Shown here piece by piece: positions 5,835-9,622 of a stretch of DNA of 9,622 nt. How positions within the stretch are numbered: the stretch's first letter is position 1; every line of letters begins with the position of its first letter. Origin of the DNA: JAQBDA01 sp032124675 (GTDB lineage: Bacteria > Chloroflexota > Anaerolineae > Anaerolineales > UBA4823). The DNA is taken from the NCBI GenBank assembly GCA_032124675.1, contig JAQBDA010000130.1, positions 1 through 9,622 of the forward strand, written 5' to 3'. The position numbers were made by a program, and so were the translations under genes. The notes below the pieces were generated by a model that worked only from the letters and a program-made list of their open reading frames with translations, was not told the DNA's origin and did no database searches.

Positions 5835-6791
5835 ATGAAAACCCATCTAAAAATACCAATGATTGTCATTTTTGTTTTGATGAGTTTGGCAGGCTGTGCT
5901 GCGCCGGTAACCCAGCCGCTTCCGACGCAAGCCCCACCGACCCAACCACCAGCGACACAAATCCCGCCTACCAAACCGCCAGTGGGCCAAGTAACTCCCC
6001 AACATAAGCTCAATGCGGAGATCGTGCAGAAAATGGTTGATCAATTGAATGCCGGTGATGTAGAAGGATCGCTGGCCTACTTTACCGATGACGCCAGGAT
6101 CTACTTATATGGTTTCCCGCCTACCGGTTTTGAGCTCTACAAGGGAAAAGATCAGATCCGTGCCTTTTGGCAGGATATGGTCAACAACCATTTCCAATGG
6201 GAGGTGAAAGTCACCGCTGCCTGGGGCGATCAGGTGAATCTCCAGGCCAAAACCTGGCATGACTTCACCCGCCAGATTGGTGTCGCGCCTCTGGAATATA
6301 ACGATGTCTATCAGGTTATTGACGGCAAGATCACTTCCTATAGCTCGTGGCTCACGGAGGATTCTCTGGCCAGGTTCAGACCAGCCTTTGCCGCCGCCGT
6401 ACCGCCTGAACCAACAGCTACACCGGTTTCAGATCCAGGGGTATCTGAGATGACGGTGACCATCGCTGGAGGTGTCTGCACCACCGATAACCCGGTTGCA
6501 CTGAAGGCAGGTGAGGTGACAGTGAACGTGAATGTGGAGGATCAGGATAGATCCGATTATGCTGTAGGGCTGTTCAACCTGGATCCGGGTAAGGATCTTT
6601 TAGATCTCACGGTCGCCTTATACGGGATGCCCCCAAACTGGAGTGAATTTTTATTGGAGGTGTATCCCGGCCCGGGACAGAGCGAAACTTACACCTTCAC
6701 ACTCGAGAATGGACCGGTTTACATGATTTGCCTGTCAAAACCTCCCGATATTATTATTGGTAACGCGGGACCGATCCCGGTTGTGCAATAG
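5835..6791 (+). CDS. Lipoprotein with NTF2/SnoaL-like domain and C-terminal beta-sandwich (cupredoxin-like) domain
   Basis: A 318-residue exported lipoprotein. The signal sequence MKTHLKIPMIVIFVLMSLAG ends in lipobox LAGC with the lipidated Cys at residue 21. Residues 22-55 are a stalk of PTQAPPTQPP-type repeats. Residues 58-185 look like an NTF2/SnoaL-like cone: the helix EIVQKMVDQLNAGDVEGSLAYF, the strand ARIYLYG, the segment KGKDQIRAFWQDMV, and late strands VYQVIDGKITSYSSW (positions given, not the full strings). A second short linker, PPEPTATPVSDPG (190-202), leads to an all-beta domain (205-318) with LKAGEVTVNVNV and GPVYMICLSKPPD. C215 and C299 could form a disulfide. The C-terminal domain has the outline of cupredoxin-like domains, but I see no copper His/Cys/Met set, so metal binding is doubtful. 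The ribosome site is weak. The domain may bind a small ligand; no catalytic function can be named. Confidence 0.85.
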   Translation: MKTHLKIPMIVIFVLMSLAGCAAPVTQPLPTQAPPTQPPATQIPPTKPPVGQVTPQHKLNAEIVQKMVDQLNAGDVEGSLAYFTDDARIYLYGFPPTGFELYKGKDQIRAFWQDMVNNHFQWEVKVTAAWGDQVNLQAKTWHDFTRQIGVAPLEYNDVYQVIDGKITSYSSWLTEDSLARFRPAFAAAVPPEPTATPVSDPGVSEMTVTIAGGVCTTDNPVALKAGEVTVNVNVEDQDRSDYAVGLFNLDPGKDLLDLTVALYGMPPNWSEFLLEVYPGPGQSETYTFTLENGPVYMICLSKPPDIIIGNAGPIPVVQ

Positions 6792-7356
6792 GTTAGTGAG
6801 AAAGAAATCCCCTCCCTAGCAGCATGAATCCCCCTACATAGGCTGGCGAGCTTTCCCCAGGAGGAATGTGCGCCAGCCTTGCTGCTTTGTCGGGCAACCC
6901 TCACACTTCTCGACCTGGGTGAAACCCCGACCGGATTACGAACCACTATTCTCGATCCTGGATGGTTTGCGTTTGGATACCGATCGGCGCAATTGGATAG
7001 AGCGCAAAGAGGCAGATGGGGATGTTTGTGACATAGAGGTAGATTTTGGACAAGAGAGCACCAGTGTCGAAATCCTGTTATCAATGTTGGGCCATCGAAG
7101 CAGTAGGAGAGGAAAAGCCCTCCAAATAGGCCAAAAAGGGGGTTGACCCAGGTGATCACGACATGGAATGGGGGTAAGAACGACCCAGTAGGCCAACTTT
7201 CGCGGGCGGATCGGATCAGCAGGGGTTTCCAGGAGGAAACCACCTGCTCAGTGCAGAAAAAGGTGCAGGCGAAATCGTCAAGAACTGGCGTCCAGGCGCG
7301 TAAGTAGAGCCCTGGGAGCCTTCCGGGAAAAAGATGGGGGAGAAACGCGGTAGAAC
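6792..7356. other. 565-base region without a convincing gene
   Basis: Apart from the hairpin at 6840-6879, nothing is recognisable here. A plus-strand open stretch (6868-7146, GTG start after AGGAGG) has no recognisable domain, and its start lies within that hairpin. Minus-strand open stretches across 6719-7243 include a hydrophobic run near 7060-7170 (FGLFGGLFLSYCF), but the longer one continues antisense into the lipoprotein gene. The region could hold decayed remains of the membrane-protein gene to its right, but I cannot demonstrate that. Confidence 0.5.
6840..6879 (+). other. Stem-loop downstream of the lipoprotein gene
   Basis: AGGCTGGCG (6840-6848) and CGCCAGCCT (6871-6879) form a perfect nine-pair GC-rich stem around 22 bases. 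Inside, TTCC (6853-6856) can pair with GGAA (6863-6866). It lies 48 bases after the lipoprotein stop codon. No T-run follows (TGCTGCTTTG), so it is not a canonical intrinsic terminator. It may be an mRNA 3'-end stabiliser or a palindromic extragenic element, and it would also fold when transcribed from the other strand. Confidence 0.5.
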
Positions 7357-7749
7357 TCAGGTGGTCAGGTCAGCCTGAGTGGCTTCCCGCACCAGGCGAG
7401 CCAGGGTGGTAAACTCGAATTTCAAGCGCTGCATGCCGGACTCGTCTAACTCCAATAATGGGCTGAATTCGGAAAGCGCTTCCAGCGCAATCCCATCCAG
7501 GTAGGTCATGATCGCGAGCGTACCCCATAGCCATAAAGGGAATGTGAACAGCAGCGGGTCGATCGAGAATGGGGAAAGCCAGCCGTCGAGCCAGCTGATG
7601 ATGAGATGGATTAGGCTGTGAACGATGAACAATATCAGGTACGTCAGCCAATACGGTACCGGCAGCCGCCTGACGGCATCCATGATGCGGTTGACAAAAC
7701 TTACCTGGTAGGGTTTCGATTCGTTGGTCATCTGCGGTTGAGAATTCAT
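7357..7749 (-). CDS. Small two-helix membrane protein, possibly the N-terminal part of a larger gene
   Basis: A protein of about 130 residues from ATG 7749 (MNSQPQMTNESKPYQVSFVN). Two hydrophobic helices are visible: YWLTYLILFIVHSLIHLIIS and, after WLDGWLSPFSIDP, LLFTFPLWLWGTLAIMTYL. A soluble tail follows (LEALSEFSPLLELDESGM, then RLKFEFTTLARLVREATQ) and the frame stops in TGA at 7357. No family name is certain. I recall longer Chloroflexota membrane proteins sharing the PVPYWLTYL and FPLWLWG patterns and an EFTT motif near this point, so the gene may be cut short after EFTT; this is inference. Start choice is uncertain: TTG 7773, ATG 7749 and ATG 7731 share the frame, and none has a good ribosome site. 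The promoter at 7760-7787 would put transcription start near 7753, favouring a leaderless start at 7749 or a short leader to 7731. Confidence 0.6.
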   Translation of the reverse strand: MNSQPQMTNESKPYQVSFVNRIMDAVRRLPVPYWLTYLILFIVHSLIHLIISWLDGWLSPFSIDPLLFTFPLWLWGTLAIMTYLDGIALEALSEFSPLLELDESGMQRLKFEFTTLARLVREATQADLTT

Positions 7750-7759
7750 ATATGCGAAT

Positions 7760-7787
7760 AGTGTAATCGGCAAAATGCCTGAGTCAA
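7760..7787 (-). promoter_or_regulatory. Sigma-70-type promoter of the small membrane-protein gene
   Basis: On the minus strand TTGACT (7787-7782, five of six) and TACACT (7765-7760, four of six) are separated by 16 bases. The predicted transcription start, about 7753, is only a few bases before ATG 7749, so the message would be leaderless or have a leader of about 22 bases if ATG 7731 is used. The in-frame TTG at 7773 would lie between the two boxes, upstream of the transcript, and is therefore disfavoured. Confidence 0.45.
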
Positions 7788-8021
7788 GCTTTCCTGATCA
7801 TGTCGTTCCCACTTATCCTGGCAAGTGAAATGACTCCTGAAATACGGTGATAATAATGCTTCTGTGGACATCGCCACTTTAAGACATGGAGCAAGTCAAC
7901 CTATGGTTAATGATGATGGAGACCAGATATGGACAGAGTATATCGCTCAAAGATCATGATCAAATTATTCCTAACCCAAATCCTATAAATGGAGGAAGTA
8001 AACCAAGCGTACAAACCCGCA
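7788..8021. other. Intergenic region with no recognised gene
   Basis: This AT-richer spacer lies between the start of the small membrane-protein gene and the terminator of the dehydrogenase gene. A 63-codon plus-strand open stretch at 7886-8077 (MEQVNLWLMMMETRYGQS...) has no recognisable domain or ribosome site and runs through the terminator of the opposite gene. A ten-base palindrome GATCATGATC lies near 7950. Nothing else stands out. Confidence 0.5.
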
Positions 8022-8054
8022 GAGAAAAAAGAGGCCCGGCTTTTACACCGGACC
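8022..8054 (-). terminator. Rho-independent terminator of the dehydrogenase gene
   Basis: On the minus strand GGTCCGG (8054-8048), loop TGTAAAAG and CCGGGCC (8039-8033) form a seven-pair GC stem with one G-U. It is followed directly by TCTTTTTTCTCT (8032-8021). It begins 41 bases after the TAA of the dehydrogenase gene. In the plus direction no T-run follows, so it acts on the minus strand only. Confidence 0.8.
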
Positions 8055-8095
8055 AGCTAAAAAATCGTGCAGACTAACGTAGTAGTGAGACCAAG

Positions 8096-9517
8096 TTATG
8101 GTGCCCGGACAATGCGCAGCACCACGCCTGTATCCCCAAAGGGGGTCCCAACCTGATTGGCTAAAACATACAACTCACCGTGTGCATCCTGACCGAAACC
8201 CAGCAATGACATACCCAAAGCGTCCTGTCCATACAGGCTGAACTCAAAGATCTTGCTGGTTTTGACTCCGTCGACTTTGACGATATTCTTCTTGTTCAAG
8301 TAGAACAGGCGCCCCGCGTTGTTGACACCAGTTGTGGTAAACTGGGAAAAATCGCCAAAGATGTAGCGTCCTACCAGACCCGGGATCGCGCTGCCGCGGT
8401 AGACGAAACCGCCCACAACCGCCCGGCCATCCTCGTTCTCTGCCAGGCTGTCTGAGGTGTTGTATTCCGCCACTGGATCGATCAAGTTCGCGGGTTCGTT
8501 CGGGCACGGTTCCTGAGCATACGCAAAACCCGGGGAAGCGCCATTAGGATCGAAGCAGAAGGAGCCTTCCTTCACGTGCCAGCCGTAATTGCCACCTGCA
8601 ATGACCACATCAACTTCTTCGAGATCATCCTGACCCACATCACCGACGTATAGATCACCGGTCGCCATGTCGAAGGAGAAGCGGAAGGGATTGCGGAAGC
8701 CATAGGCATAGACCTCAGCCGCGTAGCCGTCCATATCTACAAAGGGGTTGTCAGCAGGGATTCCGTACTCTCCATTAGCTGAGTTGTACCCTTGCGGGTC
8801 AATGCGCAAGATCGAGCCATAAGGGTTGCTGGGATCCTGGGCATTGCCAGATGCAACGTGTCCGACACCCTGATCGTCGCGACCGCCGCCATCGCCCAAA
8901 GCAATGTACAGCATGCCGTCATGACCAAAATTGAGCGCACCCGCGTTATGGTTAAACTGTGGCTCGTCAAAGCGCAGCAACTCGCGCATACTGGCTGGGT
9001 CAACTATCGATGCGGGATCTCCCGGGTTAGGAACCTGCCACTCACGGACCACTGCCTGGTGGTTTGGCATGACGCCCGTAGGCATGGTCGAAAAATCAGC
9101 CGCGCCGCCAACGGGTTCAGATGTGAGTGTGTAAAGCAGACCATTGGCAGCGTATCCAGGATGGAACGCAATCCCTAAAAATCCGCGCTCATCGAAAGTC
9201 CCCGGACCGAACGCTCCTAGCGGCACGAGCAAACCGCTGAGGTCGGCAAACACACTCTTGTCACCGCTAGACAGGTCAATAGTCCACAGGATCCCATCCT
9301 GGTCTGAAACGAACAAGCGTCCAGCATCCCCAGGCGCAAAAGTCCCAAAATTGGGCGCGGTTAAACCCTCAGCCACAAGCTCGAGGCTGATCGTCTTGTC
9401 GCTCTGCCCGATGACATCCGCCAGCAATCCTGGCGCAGCTAAAGCAGTCGTACCTACCAGCAAAATGCTGACCACAAGCAAACTTAAGCTTCCCCTTTTG
9501 AGCATAGATGCAAACAT
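8096..9517 (-). CDS. Secreted PQQ-dependent sugar dehydrogenase family protein (glucose/sorbosone dehydrogenase fold)
   Basis: A 473-residue exported protein with a Sec signal peptide (MFASMLKRGSLSLLVVSILL, then VGTTALA; cut near residue 27). The mature part has the signatures of the GSDH six-bladed beta-propeller: ERGFLGIAFHPGY at 110-122, FNHNAGALNFGHDGMLYIALGDGG at 189-211 (cited in parts: HNAG, FGHDG, LYIALGDGG), YGFRNPFRFSFD at 272-283 and TGDLYVGDVGQ at 286-296, then GGNYGW at 308-313. His190 aligns with the catalytic base of soluble glucose dehydrogenase. Known members oxidise aldoses using PQQ and calcium outside the cytoplasm; substrate and cofactor here are not proven, and many family members are uncharacterised. 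C321 and C338 may form a disulfide. Start ATG 9517 is supported by GGAGG four bases upstream. It is a single gene with its own terminator. No pqq genes are in the window. Confidence 0.9.
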   Translation of the reverse strand: MFASMLKRGSLSLLVVSILLVGTTALAAPGLLADVIGQSDKTISLELVAEGLTAPNFGTFAPGDAGRLFVSDQDGILWTIDLSSGDKSVFADLSGLLVPLGAFGPGTFDERGFLGIAFHPGYAANGLLYTLTSEPVGGAADFSTMPTGVMPNHQAVVREWQVPNPGDPASIVDPASMRELLRFDEPQFNHNAGALNFGHDGMLYIALGDGGGRDDQGVGHVASGNAQDPSNPYGSILRIDPQGYNSANGEYGIPADNPFVDMDGYAAEVYAYGFRNPFRFSFDMATGDLYVGDVGQDDLEEVDVVIAGGNYGWHVKEGSFCFDPNGASPGFAYAQEPCPNEPANLIDPVAEYNTSDSLAENEDGRAVVGGFVYRGSAIPGLVGRYIFGDFSQFTTTGVNNAGRLFYLNKKNIVKVDGVKTSKIFEFSLYGQDALGMSLLGFGQDAHGELYVLANQVGTPFGDTGVVLRIVRAP

Positions 9518-9521
9518 TTTT

Positions 9522-9526
9522 CCTCC
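9522..9526 (-). promoter_or_regulatory. Shine-Dalgarno sequence of the dehydrogenase gene
   Basis: On the minus strand GGAGG is followed by AAAA and the ATG at 9517. This favours that start over the in-frame ATG at 9505 (MLKRG), which would be 16 bases from the site. Further upstream, a perfect TTGACA (9551-9546) has no good -10 at proper spacing, so the promoter is unresolved. Confidence 0.75.
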
Positions 9527-9622
9527 ATATTGGATATTTCTGTAATGTCAAGTACCGGATATCGTTGTTTGGAACTCTGATTGAATTGAGACGCGACCAC
9601 ATGGCTCATTGTTTGAGGCAGA

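Noticed and set aside
6868..7146. 92-codon plus-strand open frame with GTG start after AGGAGG
   Set aside because: The ribosome-like site lies in the loop of a stable hairpin, the start codon is only three bases from it, and the product resembles nothing I recognise; possible but unsupported.
6719..7243. 174-codon minus-strand open frame
   Set aside because: It runs antisense into the end of the lipoprotein gene, has no domain, and its only notable part is a short hydrophobic run that may be chance or decay.
7886..8077. 63-codon plus-strand open frame
   Set aside because: It overlaps the terminator of the opposite gene, has low-complexity composition and no ribosome site.
9532..9551. Perfect TTGACA upstream of the dehydrogenase gene as a promoter
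   Set aside because: The hexamer at 16-base spacing is TATGGA, which overlaps the ribosome site; that arrangement is implausible, so no promoter is called.
1..9622. tRNA, rRNA, insertion sequences, CRISPR or phage genes
   Set aside because: No transposase or integrase motifs, terminal repeats with target duplications, CRISPR-type repeats or tRNA cloverleaf features were seen on either strand.

Overview
The window looks like chromosomal DNA of an uncultured Chloroflexota bacterium (Anaerolineae/Caldilineae type). This is inferred from gene style: a giant BTAD-nSTAND-WD40 regulator beginning AHLSLSLLGPFQ, a small WRASLE/TGERHGF/LEALFDFL protein, and a lipoprotein with a TQ/P-rich stalk. No rRNA or tRNA is present to fix the taxonomy.

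Layout, left to right. (1) Positions 9-299, minus strand: the decayed last blade of a second WD40 protein, 65% identical to the end of its intact neighbour, with a glutamine codon turned into TAA. (2) Positions 309-4718, minus: an intact 1,469-residue one-component regulator with a winged-helix DNA-binding domain, BTAD, nSTAND P-loop NTPase, coiled coil, one membrane helix and 14 WD40 repeats (two seven-bladed propellers). (3) Positions 4719-4900: a divergent promoter region. It holds a minus-strand promoter with a perfect TATAAT and, for the plus strand, heptamer direct repeats (CCTTGCG, CCTTGCG, CCATGCG) at 11-bp phasing ending 9 bp before an extended -10. That is the site architecture known for SARP/BTAD regulators. 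(4) Plus-strand cluster 4901-6791: a 181-residue Sec-exported protein, a strong compound stem-loop, a 74-residue cytoplasmic protein, a 15-bp palindrome, and a lipoprotein with an NTF2/SnoaL-like domain plus a C-terminal beta domain. (5) Positions 6792-7356: a hairpin and no convincing gene. (6) Positions 7357-7749, minus: a small two-helix membrane protein, possibly a truncated relic. (7) Positions 7774-8095: non-coding apart from the terminator of the next gene. (8) Positions 8096-9517, minus: a secreted glucose/sorbosone (PQQ) dehydrogenase-family beta-propeller. (9) Positions 9518-9622: its upstream region.

Working hypothesis (inference): the membrane-anchored regulator senses something outside the cell with its WD40 propellers. 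It would activate, through the phased repeats, the divergent genes for a secreted protein, a small cytoplasmic protein and a lipoprotein. The dehydrogenase has its own terminator and appears independent. The phased repeats beside a transmembrane SARP-like protein are the most novel-looking part of the window.
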